DNA of 64,000 bases from Hathewaya massiliensis (GCF_902143515.1 NZ_CABFVD010000008.1:121254-185253), one strand, 5' to 3'. Numbered from the stretch's first letter, positions 56,470-64,000 are shown. Translations and numbers: made by a program. Notes: generated by a model not told the origin, from the letters alone.

Positions 56470-57957
56470 TTAAATCTCCCATACTTCATATTTAAATCCA
56501 TATTCTTCCAGCAATAACCCTAACGAAGATTTTTTCCAGCTACCTGTAGTCTCTTCTTTATCAATATGGTTATTTTCTAAGCTATACTGCTTCATTAATT
56601 TCTTATCTTTTTCAAAGTTAATTTTAGAAAAGAATGTTTCTGATAAATCTACATTATTATCAAGTGCACTTATATAAGTGTAAATAACTAAATCTACATA
56701 TTTTGTATCTTTTAGCGGAACATTAAATCTATAAGTACTTCCCTCTGTTTTATTTGATATATAAATACAATACTTAGTATTATTTAAATATTGCTTATAC
56801 AAAGTTACATCTAAATTTTTTTGTGCAAATAAATCTATAATTGTATGATAATCTTGTAAAATCTTAAGATCAAATTCTACTATTTCATTATCAAAATTAT
56901 TTAAAATAGTATCATTAACAAACTCTCCTTGAAGCTTTAGCATGTATTCTTTTCCATAACTATTTTTTAATACATTCATAAATCCAATTTCAGCAATAAA
57001 ATTACAAAGTCTTTCATAACTTATATCAGCAATGTAACAGTTATCTAAAGTATTATCTACTGAGTAATATTGAATTGTAAAAACTTGAATAGGTGCTTGC
57101 TGATACCATCCATAATCTATGTTTCTATTAAAGGATATAATCTTAGAAGTAACACCACTTAAAAATAATTCCAAAGAGTTAAGGGCATAAGAGTCCTTTG
57201 TTTGTTTAAGCTGTTTAGATTTTTCTTGATCTATCGGCAGTTTTTTTTCATTTAAAGTATAAATTTTCTTTCTTTTAACTTCCAAATCTTGTTTTATTAT
57301 AAAATTATGTTTAGTAATATTATTTATAGCAGCTTCTATTAAGCTATAAAAGGAAAATTGGGCTAATATTTTAGGTGAAATATTTTCTTTAGTTAGTTTA
57401 CTTTTAAATAAATATTGTACGTTTTTTAATAAAATAGGCACTAGCATAATTTCATTAAAATTAGTTTCAAATGTATTTACAACTTCTTTAGATCCATCCT
57501 TAAAAGAAATTTCAAGGTCATTTTCAGAATTTTCTGAAATAATGAAATTCAATTGGCTAGTTGCTAAAATTTTTGATATTTCCTCACAAGCTATAAAGCT
57601 TTTATTTATTATTATGTTCGAATCCATCAATCTTTTTAAATCTTCATTAACATCTTTAGATAAATTTTCAGCTATTGAAAAATATACTTTATCTTTACTA
57701 ATCTCAAGAAGGCTGCTCTCTATCTCATAAGCTATGCCAACCTTTTTTAATAATTCTATCAAGTTATTAAATTCTTTTAAATTTTCTTCTACATATTCAT
57801 TAGAAGCGCCTTCATGCAATATGTCTAGAACTTTACACACTTCCTGATATTGTTCCACACTCATGTTTAATCTAAATTTTATACTATCATTTACAAAATA
57901 TAAGTAATCATCTTTATAGTAATAACGATAATTATTTTTACATTTTAATATGTTCAT
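56470..57957 (-). CDS. RiPP leader-binding / E1-like scaffold protein
   Basis: The 495-aa protein has AGAAGGATTGATGCATT before the ATG and ends 2 nt before the YcaO start. The first ~90 residues (YYYKDDYLYFVNDSIKFRL, then VCKVLDILHEGASNEYVEEN and LIELLKKVGIAYEI) look like an RRE winged helix that binds leader peptides. The rest is a poorly conserved E1-like or scaffold region without Cys pairs or a nucleotide-binding glycine motif. It probably brings the precursors to YcaO. The function is inferred from context and the N-terminal fold pattern. Confidence 0.55.
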   Translation of the reverse strand: MNILKCKNNYRYYYKDDYLYFVNDSIKFRLNMSVEQYQEVCKVLDILHEGASNEYVEENLKEFNNLIELLKKVGIAYEIESSLLEISKDKVYFSIAENLSKDVNEDLKRLMDSNIIINKSFIACEEISKILATSQLNFIISENSENDLEISFKDGSKEVVNTFETNFNEIMLVPILLKNVQYLFKSKLTKENISPKILAQFSFYSLIEAAINNITKHNFIIKQDLEVKRKKIYTLNEKKLPIDQEKSKQLKQTKDSYALNSLELFLSGVTSKIISFNRNIDYGWYQQAPIQVFTIQYYSVDNTLDNCYIADISYERLCNFIAEIGFMNVLKNSYGKEYMLKLQGEFVNDTILNNFDNEIVEFDLKILQDYHTIIDLFAQKNLDVTLYKQYLNNTKYCIYISNKTEGSTYRFNVPLKDTKYVDLVIYTYISALDNNVDLSETFFSKINFEKDKKLMKQYSLENNHIDKEETTGSWKKSSLGLLLEEYGFKYEVWEI

Positions 57958-57963
57958 AATGCA

Positions 57964-58707
57964 TCAATCCTTCTTTCGCGTTGAACTAAGTAAAAATACA
58001 ATTAATGAAACTAATACTACTATAGCTACATACCCTATAGAAATTAAGTTACCTCTATTAAATTCAAAAGCATTATTCCAAATATTTATGAATAAGTGAT
58101 TTAAATGATATACAGGATTTGCATGAGCTATATATTGTACAAACTTAGGGGCCTGAGCTACTGGTACTGAAAAATCTCCTGTAAACATAACTACTTGAAA
58201 TGCAATTATAGAAAATACTAAGGCACTCTTCATTTCATTAAAAAAGGAATAGCAAGCTAATGAAAGAATCAGTAATGTTATATTAATGATTATAAAGAAT
58301 CCGTATGATAAAAGTAATTGCAATGCAGCAAGCTTCAAATCATAAACAAAAATACCTAATGTAAGTATAGATAAAAAGCCTAAGCTAGTAATTATTACAG
58401 ATTTTAGTATATTTGAAACAACTATTATTCTCATATTAATAGGTGAAATACTTATTCTTTTTTCTATTCCAGATGATCTATTCATTACATTATCAAAACC
58501 AAATGCAAAGAATACTACAGAGAAAGTTATTAAAATTATAAAGGATGGAGTATAAAACTGAGCGTAGTTAAATTTTCCATAGCTTTGACTACCAAAAAGC
58601 TGTCCCATAAAAATATAACTAGCTGGCGGCATTATTACTGTGAATACTAAATAAAATAACTCTCTAAAAAACATTTTTAAATCATACTTTAATTGTGTAA
58701 GTAACAT
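57964..58707 (-). CDS. ABC-2 type exporter permease
   Basis: The 247-aa protein has six TM segments: LFYLVFTVIMPPASYIFMG, then a re-entrant PSFIILITFSVVFFAFGF, with LSTRKK end. It matches the ABC-2 permease family. It is encoded between the ATPase and the leader-binding protein and presumably forms the RiPP exporter or self-immunity pump. Confidence 0.82.
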   Translation of the reverse strand: MLLTQLKYDLKMFFRELFYLVFTVIMPPASYIFMGQLFGSQSYGKFNYAQFYTPSFIILITFSVVFFAFGFDNVMNRSSGIEKRISISPINMRIIVVSNILKSVIITSLGFLSILTLGIFVYDLKLAALQLLLSYGFFIIINITLLILSLACYSFFNEMKSALVFSIIAFQVVMFTGDFSVPVAQAPKFVQYIAHANPVYHLNHLFINIWNNAFEFNRGNLISIGYVAIVVLVSLIVFLLSSTRKKD

Positions 58708-58721
58708 ATTATAACTCCTTT

Positions 58722-59444
58722 CTATTGAGCAACTCTTGAAAGATAAAACTGATTTATTGATTTATATTTTCCATCACTTAAAATCTCTTCAGGTTTTCTA
58801 AATTCTTCCACTATTCCGTTATTTATTAACATTACCTTATCACAATACTCCTCAACTTCTTCCATATTATGAGTAGATAATAATACTGTTCCTTTAGTTT
58901 CTTTATTATACTTAATTATATTTTTCCATAAAACATCTCTCATATATGGATCCAGTCCAGTAGTTGGTTCATCTAATACTACTATTTTAGGTTCAGTCAT
59001 AAAGGCTATGGCTAACGCAACTTTTTGCTTCCATCCTCCAGATAATTTATCAAAGAATGATTTTTTATGACTTTCAAGTTCAAAGCTTTTCATTACAGCA
59101 TCTATATCTATGTTTTTTCCATAATATACTGCAAAAAGCTCTAACAATTCATAAACTCTTAAATTCTTAAAAAAGTATGTTGGCTGCAATACAACTGAAA
59201 TATCTTTTTTTATTTGATCTTTATCACTTTGACTTAAAGAGTTTATATTTTTACCAAAAATACGTATCTCACCTGAATCAAATTTTTTAAGCATCATTAT
59301 AGATTCTAAAAAAGTGGACTTTCCAGCTCCATTTTTACCTATAATAGCTATAATTTCTCCTTGTGCAGCTTTGAAGTTTATACCTTTTAACACTTCATTT
59401 GCTCCATAAGATTTTTTTAAATTTTTAACTTCTATATTAAGCAT
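58722..59444 (-). CDS. ABC exporter ATPase
   Basis: The 240-aa ATPase has Walker A GKNGAGKST (~residue 36), signature LSGGWKQK, Walker B IVVLDEPTTGLD and H-loop STHNMEEVEEY, of the DrrA/CcmA exporter type. It overlaps the end of the dehydratase gene by 8 nt and pairs with the ABC-2 permease for export or immunity of the modified peptides. Confidence 0.88.
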   Translation of the reverse strand: MLNIEVKNLKKSYGANEVLKGINFKAAQGEIIAIIGKNGAGKSTFLESIMMLKKFDSGEIRIFGKNINSLSQSDKDQIKKDISVVLQPTYFFKNLRVYELLELFAVYYGKNIDIDAVMKSFELESHKKSFFDKLSGGWKQKVALAIAFMTEPKIVVLDEPTTGLDPYMRDVLWKNIIKYNKETKGTVLLSTHNMEEVEEYCDKVMLINNGIVEEFRKPEEILSDGKYKSINQFYLSRVAQ

Positions 59445-61959
59445 ATTTTATAGCTCCTTTCTTATCAAAGGTATATTCAACTAAATATTCATTTAATTCA
59501 TAACTTATTTCTGGCATTACTTCTTCAAAATAAATCTTCTTATCTGAAGAAATTATTGAGCCCATTTCATTTACTAAAAATTTAAAGAATAATGGTGAGT
59601 TTAAATCAAAGAACATAGGCTTTTCAACACTTAATTCTTTTCCTTGTCTATAATGTTTTAAGAAAAAACAAAGTGGTAATCCCTTTTCTTTAAAATACTC
59701 TCGTGTAAGTTTGTATTGTACACTTATAGGTTCATTATTATTAAATAAATTATTTAAATCTTTAACGTCAATATTCCACTTTTTCCTTGATATGATCATA
59801 TTATTAAATACTATTCTAGGCACACGAGCCTTTTCTTTAAAAAGCGAAGATATATTAAAATTTAATCTTCCAGATTGAAACATATATAGCATTATTGATA
59901 AAATGCCTGGTAAGAAAATAGGAACTAATGAAGATTTATATATTACTTTAAAATCTTTCTTTTCATCATCCATAAAATCTAACTTTTTAGTTATTGCATT
60001 ATATAAAACAGAAAAATCAGATAAGCTTACAGCATTTTTATTAACAAATTGCTCATAGCCAATATTTAAATTAGCTACTTTGTGACTATTTCTTTCATGT
60101 ATTCCTCCATTAAATCCAAAAAGCTCATTTATTTCATAATAATTATTTTGGTTATATCCTTTATTTATATAATCAACATATGCCTCTGTATTTTGTGATG
60201 CTTTAAAGAAATCCTTAAATCTAGATATAAACTTTTCTTGTCCGTCATATACATCATTAACAACAACCTTATTACCGCCTGTAGCTTGAGCAAATAGAGT
60301 ATAGGATATATTAGCATTGTCTTTGATATAACTAGGTATTAAAGAGCAATATTTTAATATAATATCTTTAACATCAACCTCTTCTGATTCAGAACTATTG
60401 TTTATTAAAGCATTAAATTCATTTAAAAACTCTAATCTTAGTTTATCTAATAAATATACTTCTTCTGATAGGGCTTCATTATAGCAGTAATATTGATCCT
60501 GATAATAAGGATAAAAGCTATGTATATTGCTAAAAAACACTTCATTTAACATAGCACTATTACTTAACTTAATTTCTTCATCTTTATATTTATTGTAAAA
60601 CCTTTTAGCTAGTTCATACTGTACACGTATATTTACATCAAATAATAAAATAAAATCTGCCATTGTATTTAAATACTCTTCATCAACCTTACCTTTTATT
60701 AAATTGTTTTTACTAGAATTAAAAACTATATCCTCATAAATCATTTCATTATTTATTTCTATTTCTTCTTCTGATAGGTTCTTTATAATTTTCTTTATAT
60801 TATTCCAGTTTCTAATTCTATCCTTATAGTTATTTGTTCTAAAGAATTCTATTTCATTATCTAATTCAACTAATTTATCTATAAAAGATTCTCCAATATT
60901 GTTTTTATTTAAGAATTCCACAATACATTTTAAATAGTCTCTATTATTAGGTATTTCAATAACCTGCTTAAATAATTTTAAATTTACCAATTGTTTAAAT
61001 AAAGAAAATTCATTATCTTCATAGGCATTAATTTTTTTAAGTTCATTGTAAAACTCTTCATAATAAATAACTTTACTTTTATTATTGTTTAAATACTCTA
61101 TAACAGACGGCTCTAATTTAAACTCAACAAATTTATCACTTGTCTCAAAAATTTTATGAGATTGCTTTACACTATTTTGGTTAACATAATAAATTTTCGA
61201 GTCTCTAGTTCCAAATGAATCTATCTTTATAGGCAATACTTTAAGTGCTGTTTCATCATTTCTCAAAAATTTATGTAAAATTTCTAATATTAGTGCATGA
61301 TTAATTTCTACATAAGCTTCCTTTGGGATTTGCTCTGAATCATCCTCTGATACTATACCTGTCTTTGTTAAATAGGAAAAAGGACTAGTTTTCATTGAAG
61401 TTCTTATAAGCATTTTTAATAAGAAGTAATCTATTTTTCTTAATTTAGAGTTATGCGCCTTGGTAGGTTGGTTTATAAACTTATCTAATTTTTCATAGAT
61501 TTTTTCATTAAAAAATATTATAGACTTTAATATATCTTCGTTGGTTATACTTTCTTTAAGTATCTCTCTATCTAAATTATAAATATTTTCAAATTCATTT
61601 TGAAAACTTACAAATAAGCTTTCTTTGTTTCTTAATAAATTATTAAACAACTCTACGTCTATTTTTAACTCATCATCCTGAATTTTCTTTAACGAGTTGT
61701 TTATTTTTTCAATTCTTTTATTATAAATATCTCTTTTTAAATTAAGTAAATAATTTTCTTTAGCAATAGCAAAAATGCTTTCTATTTTTTCAGTTAACAT
61801 TTCTCTTTTAAGTTCTATTTCATTTCCTAATTTATATATTTCATCTAGATTTTTATTAAGATTTTCGTAATTAACTTTAATTTGGTTATACCATTCTTTA
61901 GTTACCTGGCTACCTCTAAATAACACTATTGGATTTTCATATTTTTTATAGTCCACCAC
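59437..61959 (-). CDS. LanB-type dehydratase, glutamylation domain (split form)
   Basis: The 840-aa protein starts at GTG (GGAGGGAGGTAGTAA upstream). It matches Lant_dehydr_N: a helical N-terminus, then LLKMLIRTSMKTSPFSYLTKTG (~181-202), LFGFNGGIHERNSHKVANLN in the middle and VPRIVFNNMIISRKKWN near the end. It transfers glutamate from Glu-tRNA to Ser/Thr of the core. It lacks the C-terminal elimination domain, as in thiopeptide (TclK/TbtB-type) systems. Its 5' end overlaps the preceding gene by 14 nt. Confidence 0.85.
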   Translation of the reverse strand: MVDYKKYENPIVLFRGSQVTKEWYNQIKVNYENLNKNLDEIYKLGNEIELKREMLTEKIESIFAIAKENYLLNLKRDIYNKRIEKINNSLKKIQDDELKIDVELFNNLLRNKESLFVSFQNEFENIYNLDREILKESITNEDILKSIIFFNEKIYEKLDKFINQPTKAHNSKLRKIDYFLLKMLIRTSMKTSPFSYLTKTGIVSEDDSEQIPKEAYVEINHALILEILHKFLRNDETALKVLPIKIDSFGTRDSKIYYVNQNSVKQSHKIFETSDKFVEFKLEPSVIEYLNNNKSKVIYYEEFYNELKKINAYEDNEFSLFKQLVNLKLFKQVIEIPNNRDYLKCIVEFLNKNNIGESFIDKLVELDNEIEFFRTNNYKDRIRNWNNIKKIIKNLSEEEIEINNEMIYEDIVFNSSKNNLIKGKVDEEYLNTMADFILLFDVNIRVQYELAKRFYNKYKDEEIKLSNSAMLNEVFFSNIHSFYPYYQDQYYCYNEALSEEVYLLDKLRLEFLNEFNALINNSSESEEVDVKDIILKYCSLIPSYIKDNANISYTLFAQATGGNKVVVNDVYDGQEKFISRFKDFFKASQNTEAYVDYINKGYNQNNYYEINELFGFNGGIHERNSHKVANLNIGYEQFVNKNAVSLSDFSVLYNAITKKLDFMDDEKKDFKVIYKSSLVPIFLPGILSIMLYMFQSGRLNFNISSLFKEKARVPRIVFNNMIISRKKWNIDVKDLNNLFNNNEPISVQYKLTREYFKEKGLPLCFFLKHYRQGKELSVEKPMFFDLNSPLFFKFLVNEMGSIISSDKKIYFEEVMPEISYELNEYLVEYTFDKKGAIKYA

Positions 61960-62998
61960 TTACTACCTCCCTCCAATCAATATCATATACGTATTCTACA
62001 TATCTGTAGGCCATGTAAATATATATTTGTTTCTTTAATGCACTGACTTTTATAAAAGGCAATGAAAGATAAAATATATTTATCAAAAATCTGTATGCAG
62101 TGGCTTCAATGTCATTAACAAAATCCTTATTTTTTGCATATCTAACAAAATTCTTATGGAAATCATTATCATAATCCTGTTCTAATGCATTAAAGGTTTC
62201 AAATAAATTTTTTATATAACTATCATCCATATATTTAGGTATTTCTATTTTTAATTTATTCATTATATCAGCCCATGCTATATACCATTTTTCTAGAAAG
62301 GCATCATTAGAACTACGATATGATTTCATATGCTCAAAATTTTGTTTAAATATACTTTCAAATAACGCCTCTGAATATGGAACTCCTTGCTTTTTAGATA
62401 ATTCAAAGAAGCCCTGTACATGAGAAGTATAAGAAAAAAAGCCTTTATTCTTATCGTCATATTTATAACACTCCGATATTACATGACATAATACAGGCAA
62501 TATTTTTGATAAATTCATTTCTTTATTTTTCAAATTAAACCTTAATTGAGTTTCATTTTCTAAAATAAAATATAATTCATTTAATAATGGTTGCAATGTA
62601 TATCTGCAACTATGAATTATATTTGTGAAGCCCTCATTAAAATACTTAAATTCATTTTCAATAATTTCTATAGTATTATGTGGTTTTAATGTATTCTCTT
62701 CACAAGCCTTTTTTTCTAATTTACTGATTATCTGTTGATTTCTTAAATATTGCTGCTTTATAGCTATTAAATATTCCTTATCAACAGGTATTTCAGATAG
62801 CTTAATTGATATTTGATTTTTAATATCATTAATTTCTTGCATAGAAATATTATTATTTAATGTAACAATAACCTGTGGACCATTCTCCCATGATCGAGAA
62901 ATATAGTATTCACCTCCATTTTTTAAGCTACTTATAATGATGTTAATTAAATCTTTATCATAAATTTTATTGTAATTATAAATTTTAATATTTTTCAT
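61946..62998 (-). CDS. divergent SpaB_C-type protein (candidate pyridine synthase or elimination enzyme)
   Basis: ATG 62998 with GAAGGTATTTTT upstream is preferred over 63052, which lies in a hairpin. The 350-aa protein begins KNIKIYNYNKIYDKDL and has the SpaB_C-like strand pair GGEYYISRSWENGPQVIVTL, weaker than in the other copy. Later GFFSYTSHVQGFFELSKKQG and KWYIAWADIMNKL fit thiopeptide-type domains. Two separate SpaB_C proteins plus a lone LanB domain match the TclK/TclL/TclM or TbtB/TbtC/TbtD set. The more divergent copy may be the [4+2] enzyme. Confidence 0.68.
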   Translation of the reverse strand: MKNIKIYNYNKIYDKDLINIIISSLKNGGEYYISRSWENGPQVIVTLNNNISMQEINDIKNQISIKLSEIPVDKEYLIAIKQQYLRNQQIISKLEKKACEENTLKPHNTIEIIENEFKYFNEGFTNIIHSCRYTLQPLLNELYFILENETQLRFNLKNKEMNLSKILPVLCHVISECYKYDDKNKGFFSYTSHVQGFFELSKKQGVPYSEALFESIFKQNFEHMKSYRSSNDAFLEKWYIAWADIMNKLKIEIPKYMDDSYIKNLFETFNALEQDYDNDFHKNFVRYAKNKDFVNDIEATAYRFLINIFYLSLPFIKVSALKKQIYIYMAYRYVEYVYDIDWREVVSGGL

Positions 62999-63031
62999 AA
63001 AAATACCTTCAATCTTACTTTTAATTTTTTT

Positions 63032-63072
63032 AATATTCAACTCTGCTACCATAACTAACAGAGTTGAATATT
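63032..63072 (-). terminator. 14-bp perfect hairpin between precursor and enzyme genes
   Basis: AATATTCAACTCTG and CAGAGTTGAATATT pair perfectly around a 13-nt loop. In the operon direction it is followed by A-rich sequence rather than T, so it is probably an mRNA-processing, stability or partial-attenuation site that keeps precursor levels above enzyme levels. Confidence 0.6.
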
Positions 63073-63185
63073 TAATAGTTTTTTATTTTTATACAGGTTT
63101 AGTTAATATAACAACATGAACCATATATATTTAAACTTAATTTATTCTATAAAAAGCTATGAAGTGTATATATTTTTTTCATATC

Positions 63186-63353
63186 TTAGCCGCAAGATCC
63201 ACAGCAAGATGTTGAGCCACAAGTTGATGATGCTGAACAGCTAGTTGAACCGCTGCTTGCAGTTGTTTCTGGTATTGCACTTACTTCATCTAAATCTAGA
63301 AACTCCGCATTTAATTGTAATTCCTCTTTTTTGTTTTCAATTTTCTTATCCAT
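63186..63353 (-). CDS. RiPP precursor peptide 1, 55 aa
   Basis: TATAGGGGGAAAAAGATT precedes the ATG. The leader is acidic/helical (MDKKIENKKE, then EFLDLDEVSAIPE at 17-29), typical of thiopeptide leaders. From residue ~31 the sequence turns into Ser/Thr/Cys/Gly: the last 17 residues are CSASSTCGSTSCCGSCG. Of the final 23 residues 5 are Cys, 9 Ser and 3 Thr, ideal substrates for the azole and dehydration enzymes encoded downstream. It is second in the operon and too short for standard gene calling. Confidence 0.88.
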   Translation of the reverse strand: MDKKIENKKEELQLNAEFLDLDEVSAIPETTASSGSTSCSASSTCGSTSCCGSCG

Positions 63354-63421
63354 AATCTTTTTCCCCCTATAATTTTAAATTTAATTTATATAATAAAATT
63401 TAAATACTTAATATTTAAATT

Positions 63422-63565
63422 CTAATATCCTATTGATGAGCCGCAAGTTGAGCATGCTGAACAACCACTAGTAGTTAATTCTTCATTTGAACTACTTTTT
63501 TCTAAATCTAATAATTCAATAACAAAATCAAACTCTTTATTTGAATTATTTTTGTTTTTGTCCAT
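63422..63565 (-). CDS. RiPP precursor peptide 2, 47 aa
   Basis: GGAGG lies 8 nt before ATG 63565; the ATG at 63570 is out of frame. The leader MDKNKNNSNKEFDFVIELLD resembles that of precursor 1 (same MDK start, same LDL element). The core is TTSGCSACSTCGSSIGY (residues 31-47), sharing C-S-A-x-S-T-C-G-S with precursor 1. It has a different, Cys-free tail (SIGY). It is first gene of the operon, 68 nt before precursor 1. It may be a second product or a diverged paralogue. Confidence 0.85.
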   Translation of the reverse strand: MDKNKNNSNKEFDFVIELLDLEKSSSNEELTTSGCSACSTCGSSIGY

Positions 63566-63652
63566 TTCATTAACCTCCAATTAATTCTTTGTACAAATGT
63601 AATATGAACTTAAAGCAATTAATAAATTTAGTATTTATTTGCATTTAACATT

Positions 63653-63681
63653 TTTATAATTGCTTTTCGTTATCTGTTCAA
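63653..63681 (-). promoter_or_regulatory. sigma-A-type promoter of the RiPP operon
   Basis: On the minus strand, -35 TTGAAC (63676-63681) and -10 TATAAA (63653-63658) are separated by 17 nt, about 88 nt upstream of the first precursor start. Confidence 0.6.
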
Positions 63682-63740
63682 TTTGTTTTGTGTGCCTTAC
63701 AAGTATTATATTATCATGTTATTTTCTTTCTTTATTTTTT

Positions 63741-63807
63741 TAATCATAAATACTATTATTAAAAACTTAAATGCAATTATATTTTTGTTTTACTGCATTT
63801 ATGATTA
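63741..63807. promoter_or_regulatory. spaced inverted repeat, possible operator
   Basis: TAATCATAAAT (63741-63751) and ATTTATGATTA (63797-63807) are perfect 11-bp inverted copies 45 nt apart. Part of this motif (ATCATAAATGCA) also occurs upstream of agrB at 63% of the way to its promoter region (49063). Confidence 0.35.
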
Positions 63808-63894
63808 TTTTAAGTGCACTTATTACATATTTCTAGATTAGAATATCTTTCGGATGAAAGCTTTAGATGATAACTCTTAAGCCCCTAAATGATA

Positions 63895-63924
63895 TTGGAC
63901 AATATCTGTTATGTAAAATATAAT
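63895..63924 (+). promoter_or_regulatory. promoter of the IS3-type gene
   Basis: -35 TTGGAC (63895-63900), 18-nt spacer, -10 TATAAT (63919-63924), 23 nt before the start codon. Confidence 0.6.
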
Positions 63925-63947
63925 AATATTGTCAGGAGTGATTATAC

Positions 63948-64000
63948 ATGAAAAAGAAGAATTATACAGAAGAGTTTAAATCCCAAATCATTAAGGAAGT
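63948..64000 (+). CDS. IS3-family OrfA-type transposase, first 17 codons (cut by window edge)
   Basis: CAGGAGTGATTATAC precedes the ATG. The visible sequence KKKNYTEEFKSQIIKEV matches the N-terminal helix-turn-helix of IS3/IS911-type OrfA proteins (YTEEFKxxIV). The rest of the element is outside the window. Confidence 0.7.
   Translation, partial: MKKKNYTEEFKSQIIKE

Larger units (their letters stand above)
63566..63947. other. upstream region of the RiPP operon and left flank of an IS3 element
   Basis: It contains the operon promoter, the inverted repeat at 63741-63807, and from about 63880 the promoter of an IS3-type gene. No other gene was seen. Confidence 0.5.

Noticed and set aside
50918..63565. 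Reading the RiPP operon as a streptolysin S/clostridiolysin-type LAP cluster
   Set aside because: A plain LAP cluster needs only YcaO/E1/dehydrogenase; the full-length LanB glutamylation protein and two SpaB_C proteins point to dehydration and likely cyclisation as well.
63422..63570. ATG at 63570 as start of precursor 2
   Set aside because: It is out of frame with the Cys-rich core and closer than ideal to GGAGG; ATG 63565 gives a leader homologous to precursor 1.
1..64000. CRISPR arrays, tRNA and rRNA genes
   Set aside because: No regularly spaced repeats, no cloverleaf with TTCGA/TTCAA loop and CCA-type end, and no rRNA sequence noticed by eye.

Overview
The window looks like the chromosome of a low-GC, Gram-positive anaerobe, most likely a Clostridium of the proteolytic, Stickland-fermenting kind (C. 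sporogenes / C. botulinum group I type). The reasons are the very AT-rich sequence, strong AGGAGG ribosome sites, a selenocysteine-type glycine/sarcosine/betaine reductase module, an agr quorum-sensing locus and many GNAT, TetR, MerR and ABC genes. The species call is inference. I saw no rRNA, tRNA or CRISPR.

1-33 kb is mostly ordinary accessory chromosome on both strands. It holds a DUF4011-type helicase cut by the window edge, acetyltransferases, a TetR regulator, and a secreted phytase-like phosphatase/GxGYxYP protein split by an in-frame TGA. Two divergent nitrate/sulfonate/taurine-type ABC importers follow, one in an operon with a two-part AtuA-like protein. Next come NUDIX, MATE, a two-component system beside a VanY-like carboxypeptidase, HAD, cyclophilin, and an ABC-F ribosome-protection protein with an attenuator-like leader. 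Gene decay is dense here: chemoreceptor tail, frameshifted small protein, two alpha/beta hydrolase pieces, broken GNAT, beheaded HD protein.

33-46 kb holds a substrate-specific reductase module (GrdX-, GrdE- and GrdB-like genes, the last with an in-frame UGA read as selenocysteine) with a YkvI-type transporter and a GntR regulator. After MerR and GNAT genes comes a methionine-type ABC importer with a DUF169 protein. Three IS66 scars lie in this stretch.

45.7-50.9 kb is a complete agr locus (agrB, a short agrD, agrC, agrA) plus a small membrane protein. A 1.45-kb IS4-family element with a 9-bp target duplication then separates agr from the next block.

50.9-63.6 kb is the most interesting part: a single-direction RiPP operon on the minus strand. 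Two short precursor genes (55 and 47 aa, Ser/Thr/Cys-rich tails sharing a CSA-x-STCGS motif) precede a split LanB dehydratase, two separate SpaB_C-type proteins, an ABC exporter, leader-binding/E1-like proteins, a zinc-motif YcaO cyclodehydratase ending in PxPxP and two nitroreductase-fold proteins. This is the gene set expected for a thiopeptide (azoles, dehydroamino acids, [4+2] pyridine formation), but the cores do not match the canonical thiopeptide pattern. The start of an IS3-family element closes the window.
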